This document shows, one piece after another, positions 1 to 11,355 of a stretch of DNA of 64,000 nt. The notes under the pieces are model-generated. The model did not search any database. It had not been told where the DNA came from and worked only from the letters and a program-made list of their open reading frames with translations. Location of the stretch: NCBI GenBank assembly GCA_009760855.2, contig WPIO01000188.1, forward strand, positions 186,001 to 250,000, given 5' to 3'. The DNA is from Cristatella mucedo (lineage: Eukaryota; Bryozoa; Phylactolaemata; Cristatellidae). The number at the start of each line of letters is the position of its first letter. Position 1 is the first letter of the stretch. Made by a program: the position numbers and the translations under genes.

Positions 1-1889
1 CACTATTACTATTGTTGTTTATATAGATTCAACAGCAGCTATGCTTGCACAGCCAATCGCGAGTTTTAAGTTCTGCAGTTTCTGAAACAATATTTGGTTC
101 GCCCATTACTTTTTATTTGGTTGTAATGTCATTGGATTTCACAATTGTTTGCTGCCTACAATATAGGCGTGCCATTAATAAATGGGGAAAAAGAGTACAA
201 GAATTAGATGTGATTACGGGCTGGTATAGATCATAGTATGTGTAGAACTTAGTGTCATATGCAATTCAGTAAAAGCATAGGTTTTAATTATCAGATCGGC
301 ATGAGTGATAATATAGGCCATTAAATATACCAAACGAAGTATAGAGTTCTGACTTACATCACACTTAGTTGATTATTTGGAGGATCTGCTGCCTGTTAAC
401 AGCAAGGCATTTGAATAGGACCTGCAGTATTGCAACGCAGCACACGTGATGCTTCGAAGATGTGTGAAGGAAGCTCTAAATAATGACTTGGTGATGGATA
501 GTATTGAAATGAGCTTTAAGGGCTGCCACAATTTTCAACGGAACTCTACAATGTCTTCCCTACGAAGAAAGTCAGTATACAGGAGCACCAAACCTAACTT
601 TGCAATTTAATTAGCTATAAAATCCTATTAGAACCTACCAGCTGCCTTTAAAGTTTTAAAATAAGAGTTCAGCTGGCCTCCAAATACTCGTTCCCTCGTT
701 TTCTTATAAGTACGGTAAAAGGCGGCCCGGGCGGAAGTTATTCATGTTCCCTGTTCTCCTGAGGCTTTCTATAGTAGTGGCATGACTACAGCTTTCCGAA
801 AAGTGCTGGGGCCTGACCGAGCCTGATGCCATAATTGCAATGTTATTTTAAGGCTGAACAGCAGGGATTTATGTATCCTATGACTAGGACAGTCGGAAAC
901 GGTCTAGAGAAGTAGTTGTCTTCTTTGATTGGGATACGAACTTCTGGAGGACTATGGCAGCCTCCTTAAATGTACACTAAGATGCGCTGTATAGAACTGA
1001 GTGGCAATATTCCAAGGATAATGCTGCTACCCTTCGGGTGGACTCTGAGCTTTTCTATCTTGTTGGCAAATGAGAATATAAGCGAATAAGTAATCAGCTA
1101 GATCGTTGTAAAGGTCAATAGCTAAAAAGCTAACCTTGGAGCTAGTAAGGAGTTTTTTTAACGAAGTCTTCAGCATCATTCGAATTTGGCACCCGGTATT
1201 CAAACATGCTTTCATAGAAGCTAGACTTGGCCTCAGCAAGGCTGTATCAATATGACCAATAGTTGATCTTTTTCTGATAAGCTAAGATGAGTGAATCGGA
1301 AGATTCTGTCGACTGGACTACCGATGGCTTGAGATTGAAGGAACAGATTAGGATACTGGTTACTCTACTAAGAGTTTCGATACATACAGGGCTATGAAAG
1401 CAGAAGTTTAAGTTCAATTATCAGTGGATGGGCTTTAGTCGACTTCAGTGTGTATCGGTTAAGGTTTTGGGATTTTCCTCTGTGCATGTCACCTTTAACC
1501 ATGTCGTGCTTGTTTCCATCGACCATGCAACGACTAACAGTTCAATCAACTTATAGAAATGTTTTACCGTTATAATTCAATCATTCTTGAGATCATTAAA
1601 AAGGGAGTTTAGATGAAAAAAATGGATCATACCAGAAACTACCAAGCGAGCCAGACCTCTGATCCCAGCCCCTGTCTCTAGTGTTAATGCACAATTAATG
1701 AACCTTAGCATTAACCAGATCATGAACGACTGGCCATCAACAGGCAATTAAGCACAATAATAATACAGATAACGTTTTAAACATATTAGTATATCGCAAT
1801 TAGTAAACTTATTCTTCATCTAGGCAATATGCTGGTGCTGTAAAGGAAGCTTGGTCATATGGTTATTAACAACACACACAACGATAACA
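1..1889. other. Intergenic, no gene recognised
   Basis: AT-rich sequence with stops in all frames and no supportable gene. A short stretch near 1480-1530 resembles the 3' untranslated part of family A in plus orientation (ctgtgcatgtcacc followed by taaccatg). Around 1030-1240 the minus strand may keep an old endonuclease-RT linker of such an element, but this is too weak to call. Confidence 0.5.
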
Positions 1890-2350
1890 AGAAAAGATCG
1901 TTAGGGTGACACGCTAAAACGTGCGTGTGGTTAGTAGTAGCAAGCACAGTATCAACACCTGTAACCACACAAAAGAAAAAAGACCAGCCAAATAGTGTGC
2001 AGCAGGTGGGTTTTGCGCTTAGCTTTAAATTTCATCTGATGAAGGGGTTATACTGACGACAGTCAGGAGTACGCTCCTGGCTTTAGGAGCATGAAAATTA
2101 AAGGTACGGTTTGCGAAGGAAGTGCGAATAATTTTAGGTTCATGTATACGATTCAATCTATAAAAACGCTTGGCGGCATGATTAGCCTGGCTGGGCGTAT
2201 ATTTGATAGGAATTGTACAGCCTTATAATCAGGGCACCTAAAAGTGAGAGTACAAATTCTTTGAATTGCAGCATAGCTTAATGGGGAGCAAGATCAGGTC
2301 GGCAAGTGCAAGTCTGGCTGCAGTGATATTATGTGGCAACTGGGATATTT
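1890..2350 (-). mobile_element. Family A CR1/L2-like retrotransposon, old 3' relic
   Basis: Read on the minus strand, this keeps the order of landmarks seen in the better family A copies: the 3' UTR block with tgacacgc/tggttagtag, the C-terminal coding block (gactttaggagcatg type), and the block ending in the ccggcgag-like region. Substitutions and indels are heavy and no frame is open. It is recognisable only by alignment to the copy at 17455-19012. Confidence 0.5.
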
Positions 2351-5300
2351 AAAAAAAAGACAAGCCTAGTTTGAGGATGCTGTATCAACTTATAGATCCG
2401 ATTACAAGTGACAGCAGACCACCAAACAGTGTGCTTGAAAAGTATAAATGGAATGTTACAAGTGAATGGAAAAAGTTTGATGTAACATCTCAGTCTATGC
2501 TACACAAAAATTTAGGGGTTTAATATGTTGAAATGAAGGCACAGCTTATGCTGTTGTAGATTTGTTTCTACTGGAAATTGCTACTTTGGAAAATTATGGT
2601 TACAATTTCATGCAGATGAAAGTGACAGACGCTAGCACAGCTATATTTTAATTTTGCTATGGAAATCAAATCAGCAAGCCTCTCTCTGTCATCTGCATGA
2701 AATATATGAACTATATGATGCAATTAAAGTGTCGCGTAAAGAAATGGAAAACTATAGCAGTAAAACCAGTAAAACCAAAGTTGAATATCGGCATAGAAAT
2801 CAGGCAATGATGTAAGCATATACCCTCAATCAGTCACAAGCTAAACTTGGTCGTGCTATACACCCTATCCGTCATCTGCAGCTCCTAAATTGCAACGAGT
2901 GGGAAAAAATTATGCGATAATCCTACGCAAAGTCGGTGCAAATATCGATTCGATGAAATAGGCAGGGATTTAGTTGCTTTCCGGTATTTGCCTAATAATT
3001 CCAGATGATTTTAGCTCTAATTAAGATCAATTGATAAGCATTATTGTTGCTTTTGAAGGTCCGCGAGGCTCTATAGCTGTTATTGTACAGTTGTGCTAAC
3101 TCTACCTCGGTAACTCCAACGGCTGCACTTGTCAAACATGCTTGTATCGATTTCGCACCGCCAAAGTCAGTAGCAATTATATAAGTTTTAAATGCCATCG
3201 ATATTTTTTTGTTTTTGTATGAGGCTAGCACTCTTAGGCGTGTTGCATGTCAAGCCAAGTTAGCACGCCAAGTGTTGGTAATTACTAAGTACATTTAACT
3301 GTCCTACAAAATGAAATCCATGCTTGTATATATATATTGTCAAAAATAAATCCAAAGCAATGGATTAGTCTAGTTACTGACTGGAAGTAAAAGCCGAATT
3401 CAGTATGAAGCACTTAAATGTGGAATCGGCAACTGGTACTAAGTATGTTTAAAACCTACTGAAACAAAGAACCTGACACAATTATAACACCTCCTATGAA
3501 TAGCCATGTACATATTAGTTATATTAGAGCTAGTTTTGTTATCAAGCATGGTAAATTCAGAATAATCCCTGTTTACATGGACTTGGCACTAGTGGCAGAG
3601 CTGCAGTTAGCATGAGTTATGCGTGATAGTAAAATAAACATAAAGGCAAAAATTGAATGAGTTGTCACTAAAATACCTGAACTATTGATCATAGTTATTT
3701 CATTCGGCCTGAAGTTTATTTTCACCAAATGTTGTGCTTTTAAGTTATTGTGATTCTAATAGACTAATTTAGATGCATGGACTATGTTTTTTATTTTTTA
3801 TGAACTGCTTCAATGGAAATAATGCTATACATGTTGCAAAGGTGTGGGCCACATTTTAAACTTAGTTTTTTTACTCAGGGAAGCCTAATATATGGCGTAA
3901 CAAATCTGAGACAGCGATTTCAAATGACAGCATGTAGAATGCTTTGGATTGTGAGAACAACTCCTGTAATTTAGAAATTTCTATCGATTTGAGGAGAAAG
4001 CGATAGTCCTCACCTGATTATTTGTCTCAGCAGTTAACAACAGCAGAATATGGGAGAATTGGGGTGTCTTTTCAAGCAGTTTTGTCGAGTCATTAAACTA
4101 GTATTGAGAAACTTTAAAATAATAAAATTGGTCCTTAAAAACGTTTTAGTCGTCCTAATATACCAAGTTTAATATTTTAATGTTATCAAGACATGACAAT
4201 CAATTTTAAATAGTACTTAGGGTCTTCGTCACAATTTTGCATCCTAATCAAAGAACCAAATAGTCAATGTTAGCCCTACCCTGAAAATTCGCGTTTGACT
4301 GACTGAGTTTGAAATTCTTGAAATTCTTATGGCACGAAAGTTAAGCTTAGAATCGTCATCCATGTTTGCAATATATAAATTTGCGTCTTCAAAAGCAATG
4401 CAATCATAGTACAAATAGTAAGACACTAGCTTATTATTTAGTTTGAGAAAATTTGCTCACTTATCTCCACAGTCAGCCAGCAAGGCTGATGATGAATTAA
4501 CCATGTTGGGTCAATCCTTAGGTGAATCGATATCAAGAATGAATAGTTTTGCAGGTAGCTTCATTAAAAAATATACCTATTCAGATACAATAAAAGGCTA
4601 TAGCAGTAACCATCAACTTTGGGATGAGTGGCAAATAAGGCATACGTATTCCTAAGCAAGTTTATGATAAAGCAGCCTACTCAGTATTCCTGCCATAATG
4701 TTACCTTCCCAATCAGATACCTGTGATAATTAGGCTATATCCTTGGCTGGGAAAATCCATTGCATCTTTCAAAGTTAATTAGGTAGAGCACATTAGTAAA
4801 CAAGTACCAGATTAATTCAAGGCAGTGATAGTTGAGGTGAAGAGATGTAGAGATTTAGGCTGCGACATAAATGACCGAATGCCAAATCAGTCGTTTAATT
4901 TTAATTGAGTCCCAGAAAACTGGTGCACACGATTTAAATGATCTTTAAAGATAACATGTAAAGTATTTTACCTCAAAGCTATAGGACTAGATTATATACA
5001 TTGAGGTGCGACAGACATCTTGCTATACACGAAAGAGGATTAAATATTGCAGATCGTTAAAGGATTGACTGGGGGTTTCAAAACTACTTTTCTTTACTTG
5101 ATCTAGTGAATAGATTCCTTATTAAGGTATTTATAAAATCTCATGATACAGCTGGGGATAGTTGAGTTAGTTTATGGATTGCGAAGCCGAGATATGGAAA
5201 TCTCTAGTGCCCTTTCTTAGGTGCAAAACATTTATAATCTTTAGAAATTAGTTTCATCTCTTTAAATACAGCTAGCTATGGGAAAGAGGTACAAGGATAA

Positions 5301-5684
5301 AGAATGTCCGTCAAAAAAAATAGCTAGATGTGTTCACATATCGTGTGCTGCAATACTCTAAAGGCTGGCCCATGTTCGAATGCTTCTCGGAGCTCGTTTT
5401 TAAAGTGGTTAGGTACCAGTGTTTAAATACCGAAAGTACTCAATGGCGATCTAACGAATCCATTCCCAAATGATTACTGTATGGGCTTGCATCCCAGGAT
5501 CTTTAACAAAAAAACGTCACTAGTAAAGTACCTTTTCTCACCAGCACCCGATGCTCACACACTTGTGGCCATAGATCGCTTCTGCAGCCGCCAAACCGTC
5601 TCCACCGTCACGTCTGCCAACTTGCAGTGGCTTGACATGGCTAAAGTTTAGGCGTGCTAAGACAAGAAAAAATAATACATTAAT
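2351..5684. other. Intergenic, no gene recognised
   Basis: No supportable gene. It contains a 14-bp perfect inverted repeat at 2606-2619 and 2689-2702. A 70-codon frame at 4443-4655 follows a pyrimidine-AG stretch, but it has no homology that I recognise. Confidence 0.5.
2606..2702. repeat. Short inverted repeat, 14-bp arms
   Basis: TTTCATGCAGATGA at 2606-2619 is the exact reverse complement of 2689-2702. The 69-nt spacer also has partly complementary ACAGA/TCTGT next to the arms. It could be a small foldback (MITE-like) element or a hairpin RNA. There is no second copy in the window. Confidence 0.5.
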
Positions 5685-5835
5685 TGGTCCATTAATTTGT
5701 GACATACCCTCTACGCTGCTGTAACTCACTGCTTGCTGGGCTACTGGTGTGTGCAATATGGCTTGTACAAGTAGTGACCAAACTCTACAGCTTGGCTCGT
5801 CTGTCGGGAGCTTTGATATTGCCCCATAGCACAAC
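5685..5835 (+). mobile_element. Family A relic, C-terminal coding part
   Basis: The blocks ctgtaactcactgcttgctg and, further on, ctacagcttggctcgtctgtcg match the family A region encoding the conserved NSLL-x-GLP...AARLV segment of CR1/L2 elements. It is degenerate. The 111-codon minus-strand frame across it is an antisense shadow. Confidence 0.5.
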
Positions 5836-5974
5836 TTCACACTGACATGCACGGGCATTAAGTCTAGAAACACATCAAACTTTAGGTTATATCACTGAAT
5901 TTTAGGTCCCTTCATTCTATACTGCAGTCAACTGACAAAATCTACTCCCCAACCGGCTATCCATCGTACCTATA

Positions 5975-6070
5975 ATAACAATAATAATATTGCACTTGAT
6001 AAAGCGCCCTCAGAGAACTTAATCTCTTTCTAGGCACTTTACATTTGCTGCAAAGTTGTTCTAACCGCTT
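5975..6070 (-). mobile_element. Solitary family A 3' tail
   Basis: An (AAT)n run at about 5976-5990, then the reverse complement of the family A 3' stem-loop (gataaagcgccctcagagaa ... ctaggcac), and nothing of the coding region. On the minus strand this is the 3' terminus plus microsatellite tail of a severely 5'-truncated copy. Confidence 0.75.
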
Positions 6071-6114
6071 ACCTAATCCTGGTAGGAACGTCTAATCGTT
6101 TGGTTACCAGGCTT

Positions 6115-6420
6115 TTTTTTCGTATACACCCAAACCATGAACTCCCTTTCGACTGGCGTCACGACATCATTGACTTGAGAAAATCCAAAAAGAAGCCAAG
6201 AGGCATCTATCTATCAAAGCATTTGATGGGTCTATGCGATTCTTTCTTTTCGAAGTTACGGGCCCAGCCACTGCACATGCTGCCAATAACAATACTAAAA
6301 CGCTGACCATGTGCATCTCCCATTAACCATGTTATGCTTGTTGTCGGTGTGCATGCTGCCACTAGCCATTCGATCTTGCAGTTTTTGCAGCTAATGTAAG
6401 GTGCATCGAAGGACATAACG
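6115..6420 (+). mobile_element. Family A 3' fragment
   Basis: The sense strand shows the end of the coding region (aactccctttcgactggcgt, matching the WNSLP block), the block ending gggtctatgcgattc, and the 3' UTR with gctgaccatgtgcat and catgctgccactagcc. It lacks the terminal stem-loop. It lies next to an oppositely oriented tail at 5975-6070. Confidence 0.6.
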
Positions 6421-6949
6421 TTCTCGGGGTCGGTATAACGAATGCAATCTTATTGTTAGTATTTTATTATTTTTTTATCTAGGTTTTTACATATTTTTGT
6501 TATTAAAATGATTCCAAATTTGTAATCATATATCATGGATAAGCTAGTCTTAAATTCACGATTTCCAGCGAATGAAAACGCTCTTTTAAATCCGCATTTG
6601 TTGATGCAAGTAAGTTCCGAGCATTATCAAAATGTATTGAGTATAACTATTTAGCCCTTAATTAAATATGTCCATCAGAAATTGATTGCTACATAGACTG
6701 AAAACAAACTTTAAACTAGCTGATGTTGAGAGGCTTTATAACCATAGTGCTGCTTATATGAGTCTCGGCTAAATCCTCAGGTTTTGAAGCACTGCAAACG
6801 GTCTTTGCCGCTCTGTGGAGTTTCAGATGGAGATATGTTAAGTTGCACAGAATGGTCTTAATTTTAGGACTTTTTTCATTTGTTTAACCTATTGAAATGA
6901 GTACGGATGAATTCGCATATTTTATATTTCTGAGAGAGAATTTTCAGCT
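6421..6949. other. Intergenic, nothing recognised
   Basis: AT-rich sequence between two family A copies. No open frame, RNA gene or repeat could be supported. Confidence 0.5.
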
Positions 6950-8195
6950 TATTAATCATAATAATGCACTTCCTAAAGCGCCCTCAGATCACTCAATCTC
7001 TCTCTAGGCGCTTTACATTGGCTAGAAAAAGAAAATGCAATTTAATGGTGAGTAATATCATGCTTAATAAAAAACAAAAATGAATAACCTGGTTATGGGT
7101 GACATGCACAGGATCACCATGAAAATGTGGTTAGTGGCAGTATGCACAGTGTCAGGACTCATAAGCACATGAAGGACGAATCACAGGGACCCACTAAATG
7201 TTGTCCTAAATAGGTGTGTGTTTTAAGTTCTTTCAAAATTTGGTCAGGTCAGGGGATGACCTGATGAAGGTCTGGATGGAGTTCCAGACTTTGGGAGCAT
7301 ACCAACTAAATGCACGGTCTCCAAAGGGTATGAGGTTTGTCGGAGGTATTGATAGACTGTTGGATTCCGAAAAGCCGGTGGTACGATGCTTGGCCTGGTA
7401 AGGTAGTATATCTGAGAGATAAGATGGAGCCAAAGAATGAAGTGACCTAAAAGTGAGCAACAAAACCTCGAATTCAATCCGTTACTTGACTGGTAGCCAG
7501 TGCAGGTAAGCGAGAAGTGGTGTAACGTGACAACTGCAATGCTTACGACAGACGAGCCTAGCTGCAGAGTTTTGCACCAGCTGCAATCGCCTGAACGCAT
7601 ATGCTGGTAGGCCAGTAAGCAGTGATTTGCAGAAGTCAAGACGTGATGTCTAAAATTCACGAACCATCTTGGACGTGGTATCATTATCTAAAAAAGCCCG
7701 AATTTCAGAAATGTAATGAAGCTGAAAATAGGCAGATTTGACTGTGGAGCGGATATAGTCGTCTAACGAGAGGTCGCTTTAGAATATGGCACTTAGATTT
7801 CGAGCTGATTTCTCAGGAGATATGCTGGTAGAGCCAATTTTGATTGTCAGCCTTTACAATTTCGGAATCACATTGGGTTTGTCCATAACTAGTAAGTTAG
7901 TTTTACCATCGTTTAGTTTTAGAAAATGTCCTGCAATCATATGAGGATGTCATCAATACATGCAGCAAGTGATTTGTGAGAGTTTGTGATGCTTGAAGGC
8001 TGGGAGGGATCAAAGCAAAGGTACAACTGAGTGTCATCCGCATTAAAGTGAAAGCCTTAATTGTTTTTGAAAATCACATCAGCAAGAGGGAGAGTATAAA
8101 CGGCGAAAAGAACCGGACCTAGCACGGAGCCCTGAGGTACCCCATATTTCAGAGGTACCTTGGATGACCTTTGTCCATTCACTTCGTCTAATTGC
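6950..8195 (-). mobile_element. Family A CR1/L2-like retrotransposon, 5'-truncated
   Basis: On the minus strand this runs from within the RT palm (the PQGSVLGP region near 8110-8150) through the YADD region and the C-terminal conserved blocks (NSLP, RTSPDL) into the 3' UTR. It ends with the stem-loop and ATT-type tail near 6950-7010. Several frameshifts and stops break the frame into pieces (for example 7244-7684 and 7233-7463). It has no endonuclease. The 5' end stops abruptly near 8195, as expected of incomplete target-primed reverse transcription. Confidence 0.85.
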
Positions 8196-9804
8196 TTTGC
8201 ATCTGATTGAATGCTAAGTAGTCAACATGATCGAATACCAGAATCCGATCTTTATCGAGAATCAACCTAAATGTAAGAGATGAGGTTCATAAAGCAACTT
8301 GTACGTCTATTTCAAGACAGTACTGCAAAAGTTGGTTTACAAATCAAATGTTTATGTAAGGTATTTTATAAAAGACCAAATCTATGAGACAAAACTACCG
8401 ACAGTTTAAAAAAAACTCTCAGCTAACTTTAATATCATCACGCAAATCCTGACCAACCTGAAAGTTTACTAGGATAAAACGTTGTGCTGATTTAACTGCC
8501 TTATGTTTATAGCAGCGAATGAGCTTTAAAGGCCACCACCAAGGCAAGTCAGCGATTGAGGGTCCTTAGAGCTGTGCTCAAACCATGGACCTTGGTAGTG
8601 AATACAGAGCTCATGATCCCTAAGCCTGAGACCAAGGAGTGAGGTTTTAGCCGTTTGTAAATGATGAGGGTAAATATCTTTAGAATTTATATTAACCGGC
8701 TGAATACAAGCTACCCTCAGAAAGATAAACATAACTTACCTCAATTGTTAGCTGGAAATCCACGATACTGCAACGGCCGAATAAAATGGAAGCAAAACCT
8801 GCCAGTGCACGTTCTCAAATAGATATCTTACATATTCTGAGTTAATATGGAACTAGAATTTGACCCAAATTATAGCTGTCATTAACTCCAAAGTGACCTA
8901 TGAAATTGCATCTGCTTTTTAATTTTTTAAAGAACATGATACTTCACATTGCATAGTCACGGAACTAATCTAATGTTTTGATGTTCTTGTGGCTAGTATC
9001 TACCATCGTAAAACGAGCAGAGTTCCATTATTGACCTCTGACCATATGCGTATCAAAGAACCTGCTGGAATCTGCTAGTCACCAGTGACTTGGAAAATGC
9101 AGCGTCGGAGTGTGGTCATGCTCTTGCTTCCCTCTCTAATTCTTTTAAATGGTCGTATAAAGCTAGACATTTTTGTTGCATTCCCACATCAATTTGAGAA
9201 TTCAAATCAAGCTCCAGGTGCTTGAAAAGGCAATGATTGTCATCCGGTAGCAAATCTTACCAGGTGCCTTGTTCAGATCTCTCCAGAGACTTACTGATTG
9301 CTGTACCATAAATATTGACATATCTCTGTGTATATGTAAAGTACCATACCTATAAGAGGCATCTTGGACAGCTAGCCCACAAAACGACTGAATCCTGGCC
9401 AAGTAATCAAGTTGAAGCTTCACAACCACTTCACATGCAGTCGCATACAGGCTGCACATATTCAATAACATGTTCATATTGGAGCCATTTAAACCCATTC
9501 ACTAATCTTCATTAGAATTCTCGGTCGTGGAGTACCATTACCCAGTTTAGATCCCATCATTGCCCGTCTTACGATCTAGCCAGTGTGAGAAGTTCTTTGG
9601 ACATATTTGAGTAAAAGAGAAATCATTCGCCATCTCCCTCACTTATTTTGAGGAATTAGTTATGCAGGCTAGTACATGACCAAATGTTTTCCTTGGTTAT
9701 CGGATCAAGCCATTTCTAGATAGTTATCAAAGATGTTTGAGCTTGGATTGCTTTTAATCTTCACTACCTAATCACCAGAATGATAGGAGTGCTGGTGATC
9801 TGTG
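8196..9804. other. Intergenic, nothing firm
   Basis: No supportable gene. Around 9080-9150 the plus strand could encode a short stretch resembling a retroelement endonuclease-RT linker, but it is too short to assign. Confidence 0.45.
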
Positions 9805-9985
9805 CCTTACTATGTAGCTCCGTCTGTAACCCCACAAAGTCACAAAGACTGTGTGGGTGTTATCCAGGAGAGTTCAGCGGCTTCCGTTATGCATTCGGTA
9901 GTCAACAGACTTCGTCTCACACAACAAAGAGAAAGTGGGAAGCATAAAAGAGTCAGTAGAGCTAACTTTATATTCCATTGTGGCT
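9805..9985 (-). mobile_element. Family B retrotransposon 3' fragment
   Basis: Contains the reverse complement of the family B 3' end: ctccgtctgtaaccccacaa, aaagactgtgtgggtgtt, gcattcggtagtcaacagac, and the end of the coding frame (acaaagagaaagtgggaag). The same series recurs at 36495, 44780, 47158, 48955 and 60815. It is severely 5'-truncated. Confidence 0.7.
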
Positions 9986-10914
9986 CCAGCTGAAGTGCCA
10001 GGTGATGCTTAGAGTAGTGGTAGCGACTTCGAGATTGTCATAGAAACGAGCTTTTACAAGTAATAGTTAATAAACTACAGTACTAAATTAGACCAACGAA
10101 GTCAAAAGCTTAGGTTGACATGCTACTCTCGTCATGTTACCACGTAAATAGCCAGAGCTCTAGATCACTTCACCATAGATTTAATCTCTTTATGAGAGTT
10201 CAGCAAATGCATCACGTAATTTTAGATAAACACAAATTACGTTATAGTCAATACCTTGATATTTCCAATGACTTGTCACAATGCAAAGTTAGTTGACCGT
10301 CTAAAAGGATGGCCAAATAGGCCATCTATTTTTAGAAGGTCAACTAACAGGTGAACTTGCTAGCAGGATGTGAAAACATTAGTGGCTTCCCAGTGCTCAT
10401 TCCCATTGGGCAGACTCATTGACTACAACTGCCCTAGAATCTATTTCTGCTGCAACGGAAAGTATATATACCGTCAATATGTAATAAGTTTACTTAGCCT
10501 AGGTAGTGATGTGCTAGCTCTTTACGCAGTAGGTCCTTTGTTCAGGTCCTTCAGTAATCGATCTTTTATTGTCCACTGCAACCTGTGATGATAACAGTTC
10601 AACTTCGTCTACCAATATACAAAAGAGGCTGGCGATTCAGCTAACCTAAATATGTACATAAATCAACTCTAGTTTACGTTTATAACCGGCGTGAGAATCG
10701 AAAGAACTTGTATCCATGAGATTAGAGGCGATTGTTGCGTCCAGGAGATGGAAAATTGAACTTTTGTCGTCATAAGACTGTCAGGTAATAAGAATATAAA
10801 CAAATTTTTTTCCGGCATAAATATTTCGTCTCAACTCAAGTGTTAAATATATTCATAAACTTGTAGAAAAAAAATATGTATACTAGTTAACACCAATCGA
10901 CATATATGCAAACC
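9986..10914. other. Intergenic with one strong hairpin
   Basis: No protein gene could be supported. The hairpin at 10288-10348 is described separately. Confidence 0.5.
10288..10348. ncRNA. 61-nt near-perfect hairpin (pre-miRNA-like or foldback)
   Basis: GTTAGTTGACC at 10288-10298 pairs with GGTCAACTAAC at 10338-10348. Inside it TCTAAAA pairs with TTTTAGA, and GATGGCC pairs with GGCCATC, closing an AAATA loop. Only one mismatch and a small asymmetric bulge interrupt about 25 base pairs. The length and loop fit an animal pre-miRNA, but there is no direct evidence of transcription. A tiny foldback transposon remnant is the alternative. Strand is undetermined because either transcript would fold. 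Confidence 0.4.
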
Positions 10915-11355
10915 TAGTGGTGGGAACCCGGGTCCCCAAAAGTACCCGGGTCTCGCAAAAAACTCAATTACGCCGTGCCAAATAGTCACACATCCCTCGT
11001 TATTGTCTCAATACTCCTCTTTCGGTCAATATAGCTACACAGAGATCCGAGATTAATTTTTATTTTCTTCTTGTAAGCGAAGAAAGACCGAAGTGAGGTA
11101 CGGCCAGGTTTTAGAGCAGGAAGCGTTCTTCGTCTTTGGCGTTTCGAAACCAACAGCAAGTTTTGTTTTTTAGAACTCCGTGCATGGCACCGTGAGCAGA
11201 TGTGCAAACTGTAGTGGCGTTTTCTGTTTTAACCGCGACATGTACAACTGAACGTGATGTTTTCATACGATTTTGACAATTTCCTGGAGAATAATCAATC
11301 GATGGAATTTATTTTTAGCATGGGGCTTTTGCGGGTACCCGGGTTTCCACCAATG
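10915..11355. mobile_element. hAT-like non-autonomous foldback element (MITE)
   Basis: The ends are imperfect inverted repeats. TGGTGGGAACCCGGGTCCCC at 10918 faces a 3' end whose reverse complement is TGGTGGAAACCCGGGTACCC (11352 back to 11333), and the match continues through CAAAAG. ACCCGGGT is itself palindromic and also occurs a second time inside the left end. The outer TAGTGG start fits hAT-type termini. I see no clean 8-bp target duplication and no transposase; a 73-codon basic minus-strand frame inside lacks an ATG start and is not recognisable. Confidence 0.5.

Noticed and set aside
4443-4655. Possible internal exon (pyrimidine-CAG before 4473, CAG|GT near 4554)
   Set aside because: No homology, no partner exons and no codon signal; such pairs of sites are common by chance.
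5538-5873. 111-codon minus-strand frame
   Set aside because: It overlaps a plus-strand family A relic and reads its antisense strand.
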